Shown here piece after piece: positions 1 through 8,008 of a stretch of DNA of 64,000 nucleotides. Location: positions 6,833,501 through 6,897,500 of the forward strand of contig NZ_JAUSYN010000002.1 of assembly GCF_030816915.1 (NCBI RefSeq), given 5' to 3'. Positions within the stretch are counted from its first letter, which is position 1. Every line of letters begins with the position of its first letter. A program made the translations under genes and the position numbers. The notes below the pieces were generated by a model. It searched no databases. It had not been told where the DNA came from and was given only the letters and a program-made list of their open reading frames with translations. This stretch comes from Streptomyces sp. B3I8 (GTDB lineage: Bacteria > Actinomycetota > Actinomycetes > Streptomycetales > Streptomycetaceae).

Positions 1-1
1 G

Positions 2-3000
2 TCCATCAACACGCTCTGGGACAAGGTCACCGCGACCCGCACCGAGGACTGGGGCACGCGCACCGCCCGCTTCATCCGCCCCGCACGCACCGACACATAC
101 GAGGCACTGTCCAACGGCAGTTGGCGGCAGTCGGCGTCCACCACGAGCTACGACTCATTCGGCCGAGTGATCCAGGTGGCCGACTACGGCGAGACGGACG
201 TCGCCGACAACAAGTGCACGCGCACCCAGTACGCCGACAACGCGGCCAAGCACATGTACGCGTATGTCGCCCGCGTCGAAGTGGTCGGTGTGGACTGCTC
301 CTCGTCACCCGACCGCTCCAAGGACGTGCTCTCCGACGAGGTGTCGCTCTACGACGGCACGACCACGACTGGCGCGGCTCCCACGGTCGGCGACGTGACC
401 ACCACCAAGCGCCTGTCGGCACACGACGGCACGGTCGCCACGTACCAGACCGTGTCCACGTCCACGTACGACCAGTACGGCCGCCCCAAGACGATCAAGG
501 ACGCGCTCGGTCACACCAAGAAGGTCGACTACACCGACACGTACGGCCTGGCCACCGCCAAGACCGAGACCAACCCGCTCGGCTGGACCACGAAGACCGA
601 GTACGCGCCCGAGTGGGGCAACGTCACCGCCCAGGTCGACGTGAACGGCAAGCGCACCGACATGGCCTATGACGGCCTGGGCCGTCTCACGTCGGTATGG
701 CTGCCCGATCGCCCCAAGGCGGCCGACTTCATGGCCTCGGTGAAGTACACCTACGGCATCCGCACCAATGGGCCCGACTACGTGAAGACGGAGCGGCTGG
801 AGAACGGCGGAACGAGTTACGGGACCGAGTACACGCTCTACGACGGCCTGCTCAGGCCCCGCCAGGTCCAGACGGAGGGGCTGAACGGCACCCGTCTGAT
901 CGCGGACACCGCCTACGACGGCTCCGGCCGCATCGTCGAGACCAACGACACCTACTCGGTCGCCGACCCGCCGAGCAGCACGCTCTTCGATCCGCGGGAC
1001 GCCGACATCGACGGGCAGACGGTCACCGAGTACGACGGTGACGGCCGGGTCAAGGCCACGGTCTTCAAGGTCGCCGACGTGGAGAAGTACCGCACCACCT
1101 ACACCTATGACGGCGACCGGGTGCACATGGACCCGCCGACCGGCCAGACCCCGACCACCACCATCACGGACGTCCGCGGCAACACCGTCGAATTGCGCCA
1201 GTACAAGGACGGCGCTCCCCGGCCCACGGGCACGCGGGCGGATTACCTCTCCACGAAGTACACCCACACCGTCGACGGCAAGCTGACCAAGGTCGCCGAC
1301 GACGCGGGCAACATCTGGACGTACACGTACGACCAGCGTGGACGCAAGACGTCGGCAACCGACCCGGACACCGGTACGTCCACGTTCGGCTACGACGACC
1401 TGGACAAACAGACAACGGTCACCGACTCCCGCGGCAACACCACGACCACCGTCTACGACGACCTCGGCCGCATCAAGTCCACCTGGCAGGGCGCCGCGGA
1501 CACCGGCACCAAGCTCTCGGTCTCGACATACGACTCCGTCGCCAAGGGCGAGCTGTACGGCACCTACACATACAAGGACGGCGCGGTCTACTCGTCCGTG
1601 ACCTATCCGGTCCTCGATCCGGCGAACGACTACCAGCCCACCAGCACCAAATACCTGCTGTCCAAGACCGCCGAGCCGGAACTGGGCGGCACCTACGAGT
1701 TCAACACCCAGTACAACGACGACGGGACGGTCCAGGGCCAGAACTTCCCGGCAGCGGGTGGGCTCCCGGGCGAGGCGATCACCTACCAGTACGACCACCT
1801 CCAGCGGCCGATCGCTCTCGGGAGCTCCCTCGGCGGGGGAAGCTACGTCACGGACGTGGACTACTCGCCGACGAGTGAGCTCAAGCAACTGGAGCTGAAC
1901 ACCAGAGGCGCGTCCGGCAAGAAGACCTGGCTCACCTACTCCTACGAACAGGGCACGAAGCGCCTGACCAACGCCCACGTCAACGTCGGCAGCGCGTCCT
2001 CAGCGGCATACGACGCCGACTACACCTACGACGACGGCGGCAACGTCACCTCCATCGTCGACCACCCGGCCGGCGGCACCCGCGACGTGCAGTGCTTCCG
2101 CTACGACGGGCTGCAGCGGATGACGGAGGACTGGACGTCCTCCACAACTCCGAACGGAGCTGTCGGCACCGGGAACACGAACGCGGCCTGCACCCAGGCC
2201 CCCTCCGCGTCGACGGTCGGCGGGGTGTCGCCTTACTGGCGCTCCTACGCCTACGACAACCTCGGGAACCGCACCGGCGAGACCGATCACGGCATCGCCG
2301 GCGCGGCCACCGCGACCAGGAGCTACACCTACGGGGAGAAGGGTGAGGGCCCGCACCAGCTGACCACGGTCGTCTCCGACACGACCGCGACCGACACCAC
2401 TCCGGCGGTCAAGTCCCAGGACACGTACGGGTACGACGCGGCGGGCAACGCCGACACCCGCGTCCTGGGCGGCGACACCCAGACCCTCACCTGGGACAAA
2501 CAGAACGAGCTGACCAAGGTCACCAACGCCGACGGCAGCACATCGGCGTACACCTACGACGCGTCCGGCACCCGTCTGCTCCGCAAGACGAAGACGGAGA
2601 CGACGTTCTACCTCCCGGGAATGGAGCTGCACCTCGACGCCTCCACCAAGGCGGTCACGGCCAAGCGCTACTACTCACTGGGCGACCAGACCGTGGCGGT
2701 GCGCGACTCCGGCGGCGTCACCTTCCTCGCGGGTGACCACCACGGCACCGCCGAACTCGCGATCGACGCGACGACGGGTGAGGTTCAGCGCCGCCGGCTC
2801 GACCCGTTCGGCGCGGCACGCGATTCCGACTCGGCGGACCCCGGCAAGTGGGTCGACGACAAGGGCTTCGTGGGAGGTACGAACGACACCACCTCGGGCC
2901 TGGTCAGCATGGGGGCCCGTGAGTACGACACGGACACGGGCCGCTTCATATCGGCCGACCCGGTCGTCAACTTCGACAACCCGCAACAGATCAACGGCTA

Positions 3001-4279
3001 CGCCTACAGCTACAACAACCCCGTCACCTACTCCGATCCGTCCGGCACCTGCGCGGAGGTCGACTGCCCCACGCGTCCGTGCCCGTTGTGCGAGAACACG
3101 ACGCCGGGGCAGGAGCCGGGCCCGATCCGGCTTTCCGCGAACGCGATAGCGGCCGGATTCACGCTGGGACAGGCGCTGGGCCAGGACTCCGCCGCCGCGG
3201 TCAGGGCACGGGCGGCCCAGGACAAGGCGGACGCCGCCAAGGCGAGAGCCGTCGCCATAGCCAAGGAACTGGGCAAGATAGTCGCCGACGAACTCGGCAT
3301 CACCGACGCACTGGACTGCTTCACCACAGGTGCGCTCGGCGCCTGCGGATCGACCGCTCTGAACATCGTCAGTTCCGTCGTCAGCGGCGGACCGCTCGGC
3401 AAGCTCATCGCCAAATATTGGTACCGCGTCAACAAGGCGTACGCCCTGGGCAAGCGGATCGTCCATCTGGCGAAGACGCTGTGGGGAGCGTTCAAGGACT
3501 GGACCAAGACCAGTAAGTTCGCGAAAGCGGCCTGCCTCAGCAACAGCTTCGTCGGCGGGACCCTGGTTCTGATGGCCGACGGCAGCACGAAACGCATAGA
3601 AGACGTCGACACCGGCGATCAGGTCCTGGCGACAGACCCCGAAACCGGCAAGACCGAGAAAGAGACGGTCACCGCCGAGATCAAGGGCACCGGTCTCAAG
3701 CACCTCGTCAAGGTGACGGTCGACATCGACGGCAAACGAGGCCACAAGAAGGCCTCCGTCACCGCCACCGACGGCCACCCCTTCTGGGTCCCGCAACTCG
3801 GTGACTGGATCAAGGCGACCGACCTGAAGGCCGGCGAGTGGCTTCGTACCAGCGCGGGCACGCACGTCCAGATCACAGCAGTCAAGCGGTGGACGGTCCA
3901 ACGGGCGACGGTTCACAACCTCACGGTCGCGGGCGAGCACACGTACTATGTGCTGGCAGGGGCTACGCCGGTCCTCGTTCACAACAGCAACCCTAACTGC
4001 GTCGTCGGGGGCGCTCCTGGCAGTAGGCCGGGTAAGCCGTTTACACCCGCTGGCAAGGGTAAGGTCGTCGGGGAGAACGAGGAAAAGTACGGAGTGCCAA
4101 CGTGTGAGATATGCGGCAAGGAGGTTATTCGCCCTCAGAAGTCTCAGCGTGGAGTGACACCTCCAGAAAACGAATGGCAGATCGATCACATTCAGCCCAA
4201 GTCGCGAGGTGGGTCGGGTGACCCGTCTAATGGTCAGGTCTTGTGTCGGGTCTGCAACAGGGCAAAGTCAGATAACTGA
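2..4279 (+). CDS. Rhs/YD-repeat polymorphic toxin with Hint domain and HNH nuclease tip (5' end outside window)
   Basis: The reading frame is open from the first bases of the window, so the true start lies upstream; 1425 codons are visible. Many YD-type repeats (such as YDGLGRL and YTYDQRGRKTS) fill nt 1-2700. An RHS-associated core follows (MGAREYDTDTGRFISADP, then NNPVTYSDPSG) near nt 2910-3050. A Hint/pretoxin domain begins about nt 3535 (GGTLVLMADGS) and ends with the usual VLVHN at nt 3970-3984. The C-terminal tip has a CxxC pair near nt 4103, a DH pair in IDHIQPKSRGG and a second CxxC, which is an HNH/treble-clef nuclease pattern. In this family the shell delivers the tip and Hint is thought to release it. 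The tip and the gene behind it are visibly poorer in G+C than the repeats. Tip and immunity gene belong together by position; the target is inferred to be DNA. Confidence 0.93.
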   Translation, partial: SINTLWDKVTATRTEDWGTRTARFIRPARTDTYEALSNGSWRQSASTTSYDSFGRVIQVADYGETDVADNKCTRTQYADNAAKHMYAYVARVEVVGVDCSSSPDRSKDVLSDEVSLYDGTTTTGAAPTVGDVTTTKRLSAHDGTVATYQTVSTSTYDQYGRPKTIKDALGHTKKVDYTDTYGLATAKTETNPLGWTTKTEYAPEWGNVTAQVDVNGKRTDMAYDGLGRLTSVWLPDRPKAADFMASVKYTYGIRTNGPDYVKTERLENGGTSYGTEYTLYDGLLRPRQVQTEGLNGTRLIADTAYDGSGRIVETNDTYSVADPPSSTLFDPRDADIDGQTVTEYDGDGRVKATVFKVADVEKYRTTYTYDGDRVHMDPPTGQTPTTTITDVRGNTVELRQYKDGAPRPTGTRADYLSTKYTHTVDGKLTKVADDAGNIWTYTYDQRGRKTSATDPDTGTSTFGYDDLDKQTTVTDSRGNTTTTVYDDLGRIKSTWQGAADTGTKLSVSTYDSVAKGELYGTYTYKDGAVYSSVTYPVLDPANDYQPTSTKYLLSKTAEPELGGTYEFNTQYNDDGTVQGQNFPAAGGLPGEAITYQYDHLQRPIALGSSLGGGSYVTDVDYSPTSELKQLELNTRGASGKKTWLTYSYEQGTKRLTNAHVNVGSASSAAYDADYTYDDGGNVTSIVDHPAGGTRDVQCFRYDGLQRMTEDWTSSTTPNGAVGTGNTNAACTQAPSASTVGGVSPYWRSYAYDNLGNRTGETDHGIAGAATATRSYTYGEKGEGPHQLTTVVSDTTATDTTPAVKSQDTYGYDAAGNADTRVLGGDTQTLTWDKQNELTKVTNADGSTSAYTYDASGTRLLRKTKTETTFYLPGMELHLDASTKAVTAKRYYSLGDQTVAVRDSGGVTFLAGDHHGTAELAIDATTGEVQRRRLDPFGAARDSDSADPGKWVDDKGFVGGTNDTTSGLVSMGAREYDTDTGRFISADPVVNFDNPQQINGYAYSYNNPVTYSDPSGTCAEVDCPTRPCPLCENTTPGQEPGPIRLSANAIAAGFTLGQALGQDSAAAVRARAAQDKADAAKARAVAIAKELGKIVADELGITDALDCFTTGALGACGSTALNIVSSVVSGGPLGKLIAKYWYRVNKAYALGKRIVHLAKTLWGAFKDWTKTSKFAKAACLSNSFVGGTLVLMADGSTKRIEDVDTGDQVLATDPETGKTEKETVTAEIKGTGLKHLVKVTVDIDGKRGHKKASVTATDGHPFWVPQLGDWIKATDLKAGEWLRTSAGTHVQITAVKRWTVQRATVHNLTVAGEHTYYVLAGATPVLVHNSNPNCVVGGAPGSRPGKPFTPAGKGKVVGENEEKYGVPTCEICGKEVIRPQKSQRGVTPPENEWQIDHIQPKSRGGSGDPSNGQVLCRVCNRAKSDN
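3936..3984. repeat. Left copy of 49-bp Hint-end repeat (candidate attL)
   Basis: This block lies inside the rhs frame and encodes the end of the Hint domain (HTYYVLAGATPVLVHN). It recurs at 14451-14499 with a single silent difference (A at 3958, G at 14473). Its left edge is a core-like arrangement, AGCACA-CGTACTA-TGTGCT (3936-3954): 6-bp inverted arms around a 7-bp spacer, as tyrosine recombinases use. I infer that this is attL of the element, with the reading frame restored across the crossover as tRNA-integrating elements restore a tRNA 3' end. A plain homology stretch of an orphan Rhs tip is the alternative. Confidence 0.55.
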
Positions 4280-4292
4280 AGGAAGTGCTCCT

Positions 4293-4763
4293 GTGAGTGA
4301 TGAACTGGGCGGGGTGGGTCTCAGCTCGATTCAGCGAAAGATCCATAGCGATGTGGCAGCTCAAGGATGGAGCTGGATCTGGGTCTTTGACCCTGATGGA
4401 GAGCGCCCTCCCTTTGCGTACAGCATCGGGTTCGGTTCCAGCTTCGATCATCCCGAAGTGATCGTTGCTGGGCTTCCGGAGGAGACTTCGGAAAGCGTTT
4501 TGAGCTCAGTTCAAGCCATGCTCGCTGAAGGGGTCACGTATGGAGACGGTGACACGTCGGGCGATATTCTTGAGGGATTCGATGTGCAGTTCCGGGAGAT
4601 TCCACAAGATCTCTTGATCTCTAGCCTGGCGCAGGCTTCCGTCTTCTACGGAGACAGGCCATTTGCTGCACTCCAGCTAGTGTGGCCCGACAGGGATGGA
4701 AACTTTCCGGGTGGAAAATATGCACCTGCCTGGCTGAGTGATCGACAGGCTCTGTCGTTGTAG
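4293..4763 (+). CDS. DUF4262-family protein, candidate immunity protein for the HNH tip
   Basis: This is a 156-residue cytoplasmic protein with no signal or membrane segment. The body (WSWIWVFDPDGERPPFAYS, then a GFGSSFDHPEVIVAGLP stretch, later VFYGDRPFAALQLVWPDRDG) matches the DUF4262 pattern, a family often found beside polymorphic toxins. I chose the GTG start 13 bp after the rhs stop because a GGAAG-type ribosome site sits just ahead of it; a frame-compatible ATG at 4209 would lie inside the toxin gene. Position directly behind the toxin tip, the same low G+C, and absence of another partner make immunity the natural role, but no inhibition mechanism can be read from the sequence. Confidence 0.75.
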   Translation: MSDELGGVGLSSIQRKIHSDVAAQGWSWIWVFDPDGERPPFAYSIGFGSSFDHPEVIVAGLPEETSESVLSSVQAMLAEGVTYGDGDTSGDILEGFDVQFREIPQDLLISSLAQASVFYGDRPFAALQLVWPDRDGNFPGGKYAPAWLSDRQALSL

Positions 4764-4810
4764 CCAAGGGTAGGATCTTTCCCTGGATCCAGAATGTGCG
4801 ACAGTAATGC

Positions 4811-4845
4811 AGAAGCCCCGCCACGTGTTCTCTGGTGGGGCTTCT
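4811..4845. terminator. Hairpin between immunity gene and integrase
   Basis: Arms AGAAGCCCCGCCA (4811-4823) and TGGTGGGGCTTCT (4833-4845) pair with one G-T mismatch around a 9-nt loop. It lies between two convergent genes (immunity gene on plus, integrase on minus) and can serve both. There is no T run, as is common in Streptomyces. A sister hairpin with the same GAAGCCCCG start occurs behind the second immunity gene at 15342-15374. Confidence 0.7.
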
Positions 4846-4853
4846 GTATGGGG

Positions 4854-4876
4854 TGACGGCAGTAGTTGACGGCAAC
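4854..4876. repeat. Integrase arm-like site, copy 1
   Basis: A 23-bp sequence contains two direct copies of TGACGGCA spaced 13 bp apart and ends two bases before the integrase stop. Similar copies lie at 14340-14362 (one mismatch), 15384-15401 plus 16560-16566 (split by an IS) and 18547-18569 (three mismatches). Paired direct repeats near the ends of an element look like arm-type integrase binding sites; use as the att core itself cannot be excluded. Confidence 0.55.
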
Positions 4877-4877
4877 G

Positions 4878-6185
4878 TCAGCGGACAGGAGTGTTCCCGG
4901 GTCGTGGATCGTTGCCGTCGTCGCGGGTCGGATCACGTCCAGCGGGACCGTCGAGCGCGGTGCTGAGGGTGTTGATGGCGTCTCGCTGGAGGCGGAGTCG
5001 GACGTGGGCGTAGACGGTGGCGGTGACGCCGATGTGGGCGTGGCCGAGGAGTTCCTTGATCACGACGAGTTCGACGCCCTGTTCCAGGAGCAGGGTGGCG
5101 GTGGAGTGCCTGAGGTCGTGGAAGCGGATGCGGCGGAGGCCGGCCGTGCGGAGGAGCGTGGTGAAGGCGCGGGTGAGGTTGGTCGGGTCGATCGGTCGGC
5201 CCTGCGCGGTGGTGAAGACGTGCCCGTCGTGCTGCCATGTGGTGCCTGCGGCCTCGCGCTCGCGCTGCTGCTGTTCGTGGTGGAGCTTGAGCGACTGGAC
5301 GCAGCGGGTGGGGAGGGCGATGCGGCGCTCGGAGGCCCGCGTCTTGGTGGGCAGTGTGGTGAGCCCGCCTGCGGCGGTTCGCTGAAGGGTGCGGCGGATT
5401 GCGGCGGTGCCCGCGTCGAGGTCGAGGTCTTCCCAGCACAGGCCAAGGAGTTCGCCCTTGCGGAGTCCGGTGTGGAGGGCGAGTTCGAACAGCGCGTGCA
5501 GCCGGTGGCCTTGTGAGGCGGTGAGGAGTCGGCGGGCTTCGTCGGCGGTGAGGGGTTCGAAGCGTCGGGGCCGTGGGGTGCCGGTGCGGACGTTGCGGGC
5601 GACGTTGCGCGGGATCTCTTCCTCCCGGACGGCGTGCTCCAAGGCGGACTTGAGTACGGAGTGGATGTAGGTGAGCGTCAGCGGGGAGAGCAGCTTGTGG
5701 CAGCACTGGCCGGCGGCGCAGCAGCGGGGCTGGTCGCGCCGGGCGTCGAGGCCGCGCGTGCAGCACTGGCAGGTGGTGCGGAGCTGGTTGAGCCAGGTGC
5801 GGACGTCCTTGGCGGTGAGCTTGGCCAGCTTCTTCTTGCCCAGGCCGGGGATGAGGTAGCGGTGGACGCAGGCGGTGTAGCGGGTGTGGGTGTTCTCGCG
5901 CAGGTGGTGGACGGCGACGTTCTCCAGCCAGTACGTCAGGTACGCGGCCACGCTGCCCTGCGCGGAGGGGACGGGAAGACCGCGGTTGCTGTTGGCGATC
6001 TTCTCGGTGAGCTTGGCCAGGGCCTCCTGCCGGGTGGTGCCGTAGACGCGGACGCGGCGACGGGTGTTGCCCTGTGCGAGGACGTATCCGGCGGCTTCCC
6101 AGCGGCCGTCCTTGCGCTGGTAGACGGTCCCGTCGCCGTTGGCGCGCACACGGCGGGAGGCGGGGGTGTCGCGGGGCGTGGTCAT
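4878..6185 (-). CDS. int: Tyrosine recombinase (site-specific integrase)
   Basis: A 435-residue protein that would integrate and, with the excisionase, excise the element. The N-terminal arm-binding part includes GDGTVYQRKDGRWEAAGYV, a SAM-like core-binding domain spans about 75-190, and the catalytic domain about 205-410. Visible catalytic residues are R242 (HTGLRKGEL), H356 and R359 (HDLRH), H382 (GHAH) and nucleophile Y392 (VYAHV). A Cys-rich insertion with eight Cys lies at 139-162, suggesting a metal-bound loop. The start overlaps the excisionase stop as TGATG, so the two are translationally coupled. A related but N-terminally deleted copy lies at 16568-17275. Confidence 0.96.
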   Translation of the reverse strand: MTTPRDTPASRRVRANGDGTVYQRKDGRWEAAGYVLAQGNTRRRVRVYGTTRQEALAKLTEKIANSNRGLPVPSAQGSVAAYLTYWLENVAVHHLRENTHTRYTACVHRYLIPGLGKKKLAKLTAKDVRTWLNQLRTTCQCCTRGLDARRDQPRCCAAGQCCHKLLSPLTLTYIHSVLKSALEHAVREEEIPRNVARNVRTGTPRPRRFEPLTADEARRLLTASQGHRLHALFELALHTGLRKGELLGLCWEDLDLDAGTAAIRRTLQRTAAGGLTTLPTKTRASERRIALPTRCVQSLKLHHEQQQREREAAGTTWQHDGHVFTTAQGRPIDPTNLTRAFTTLLRTAGLRRIRFHDLRHSTATLLLEQGVELVVIKELLGHAHIGVTATVYAHVRLRLQRDAINTLSTALDGPAGRDPTRDDGNDPRPGNTPVR

Positions 6186-6412
6186 CAGGCGGCGGCTTCC
6201 TGTTCGAGGCGGGTGCGGATGAAGTCGGTGAGGGCGTGGGCGGGGATACGTCGGGCGCGGCCGAGGGTGATCGAGGCGAGCTGGCGGGTGCGGAGCAGGT
6301 CGTAGACGGCGGAGCGGCCGAGTTGGAGGCGGGCCATGACCTGGGGAACCGTCAGCAGGTCCAGCGCTGGCTCTGTCTCCAGGTGGAGGACGGTGGGCGG
6401 GGGCGAGGTCAT
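6185..6412 (-). CDS. xis: Excisionase / MerR-type helix-turn-helix protein
   Basis: A 75-residue protein with a single winged-helix DNA-binding domain of the excisionase (HTH_17) type: LLTVPQVMARLQLGRSAVYDL is the helix-turn-helix and LASITLGRARRIPAHAL is the wing and following helix. Start and stop both overlap neighbours as TGATG (Rep stop upstream, integrase start downstream), so the three genes form one coupled unit. In pSAM2-type elements Xis bends attachment-site DNA and steers the integrase to excision. Confidence 0.92.
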   Translation of the reverse strand: MTSPPPTVLHLETEPALDLLTVPQVMARLQLGRSAVYDLLRTRQLASITLGRARRIPAHALTDFIRTRLEQEAAA

Positions 6413-7857
6413 CAGCAGCCCCCTTCGGCGATGAACTGGCGTTCCAGTTCTCTGCGGTGCCAAACCGCAGCGGCGAGGAGCGCGGCGCCGGGGCTGTAGC
6501 CCGAGCCGAGGTAGTCCCAGTGGCCGAGGACGAGCGTGGTCGTCGGGTCGGGCTCGGGCAGGCCGGCGTGGGTGCGGGCCTGTTCGGTGCGCCAGGCCCG
6601 GCGGGCGGCGCGCAGCGAGCCGAGGGTGGTCGAGTAGGCGCGGGACTTGGTGGAGAAGTGGCCCCGGAAGCCGAGCATGTGTGCCCACTTCCAGAGCTTC
6701 AGTTCGGCGAACTCGGGCAGTTTGCCCAGTTCCCAGCAGGTGCGGATCATCTGCCGTACGTGGCGGGCGACCGCGAGGCGGGGCAGGGGCCGGGCCTGTC
6801 CGGTGCCGTCGCATGTGGTGCAGGGGAGCGGGGTTCCGTGGGGCAGGAGGGTGGCGCCGCGTCCCTGGCAGGGACGGCAAAACAGGGCGCGGTCGAGGGC
6901 GCCGGAGGCGTCGGCGGACTTGGTGGCGTACTTCGCTACGTAGGCGGCCACGGCCTGGTCGGTGAATTCGGCGTCGGTGCCGAAGGCCGTGATCTCGCGT
7001 ACGTCGAGCTGTTCGCCCCAGCCGAGTTCGCGTTCCCCGATCGCGTCCGACTCGACCGTGACGCGGACCCGGGCGGCGGCGGCCCGGATGGCGTCGGTGA
7101 GCACGGCGGCGGTGGCGTACGGCGGCGGGGGCTGGGTGCTGCCGTCGGGGCCGTCAAGGCGGATGACGGCGTGGAAGTGGACCAGGCCGCGCTGCTGGTA
7201 CTCGGCGACCTTGGCGAAGGACACCCGCAGGACCGCGCGAGCGGCCTTCTGGGTCATGCCGAGCCGAGCGGCGAGCTCCCGACGGAGGTAGGTCGCGAAG
7301 CGTGCCCACAGGGCAGAGGCGTGGGCGTTGAACAGGACCGCGCCCGCGTAGTCGTACGTCGCCGGATTGAGAGGCGTACCGAGCAGGACGTCCGTGGGTT
7401 CGTGGCGGGTGCCGCAGCGGCAGGGCCGGATGTCGCCATCGGGGGTGGTGGGGCGGTTGTGGACGGGGCCGAAGGAGGGGGCGGTGAGGGTGGCGAAGAC
7501 GCGGGGGTGGGTGCGGACGGTGTCGGGGACGTTCTTGCCGCCGGAGAGGCCGGCGCGGATGAGGTGGTAGGTGTCGGCGGCGTAGAGGCGGGAGCAGGCG
7601 GGGCAGCGGGAGGAGCGGCGGTTGCCGCAGGTGGTGAGCAGGCTGCCGGTGGGTTCGTCGGAGGTGGTGTAGGAGCGCTGTACCTCGCCGGTGGTGGTGT
7701 CGACGGTGGTGGTGTGGCCGGTCAGGCGGACGGGTTCGGTGCAGCCGCCGAGGCGTTCGATCTGCTGCTGTGCGCGGTCGAAGTCGGGGTGGTTGACGAG
7801 GTGGAGCAGGTCCCGCACGGCGGGGCTTGCCACGTGGCGCAGGTCCAGGGTGACCAT
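6412..7857 (-). CDS. RepSA-like rolling-circle replication initiator
   Basis: A 481-residue protein. The metal-binding HUH motif is visible as HFH at residues 227-229 (GLVHFHAVIRLDG). The likely nicking tyrosine lies in AAYVAKYATKS (Y306 or Y310). Cys-rich zinc-like motifs occur early (CGNRRSSRCPAC, residues 77-88), near 146-148 and in the C-terminal half (CRPCQGRG, CTTCDGTG). This matches AICE initiators that nick a double-strand origin and replicate the excised circle. I set the start at the ATG at 7857, with AGAAGGGA 11 bases ahead; the open frame to 8133 would run into the neighbouring gene. It ends in a TGATG overlap with xis. Confidence 0.93.
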   Translation of the reverse strand: MVTLDLRHVASPAVRDLLHLVNHPDFDRAQQQIERLGGCTEPVRLTGHTTTVDTTTGEVQRSYTTSDEPTGSLLTTCGNRRSSRCPACSRLYAADTYHLIRAGLSGGKNVPDTVRTHPRVFATLTAPSFGPVHNRPTTPDGDIRPCRCGTRHEPTDVLLGTPLNPATYDYAGAVLFNAHASALWARFATYLRRELAARLGMTQKAARAVLRVSFAKVAEYQQRGLVHFHAVIRLDGPDGSTQPPPPYATAAVLTDAIRAAAARVRVTVESDAIGERELGWGEQLDVREITAFGTDAEFTDQAVAAYVAKYATKSADASGALDRALFCRPCQGRGATLLPHGTPLPCTTCDGTGQARPLPRLAVARHVRQMIRTCWELGKLPEFAELKLWKWAHMLGFRGHFSTKSRAYSTTLGSLRAARRAWRTEQARTHAGLPEPDPTTTLVLGHWDYLGSGYSPGAALLAAAVWHRRELERQFIAEGGC

Positions 7858-7886
7858 TCGAGGCGTGTCCCTTCTGTCGGGATGGG

Positions 7887-7938
7887 GCCCCGAGCAGCAA
7901 CCGGCCATGGCTGTGGGCGTGTTGGTGCTGCTCGGGGC
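7887..7938. repeat. 13-bp perfect inverted repeat upstream of rep
   Basis: Arms GCCCCGAGCAGCA (7887-7899) and its exact complement (7926-7938) face each other across 26 bases, in the 151-bp gap between the DUF2637 gene and rep. It could be a hairpin in the leader of the rep message (attenuator or terminator of the upstream transcript), a regulator binding site, or part of an origin. The sequence alone does not decide. Confidence 0.6.
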
Positions 7939-8008
7939 ATGACGAACCAGGCCCATGGGGTGGGCGTGGATTTCAGGGAGGGGTGATCCGGCCGGTGGCC
8001 GGGGTGGC

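Noticed and set aside
305..1978. Long open frame on the minus strand opposite the rhs gene (557 codons)
   Set aside because: It is a shadow frame of high-G+C coding DNA; the plus strand has clear YD repeats and no family signature is seen on the minus strand.
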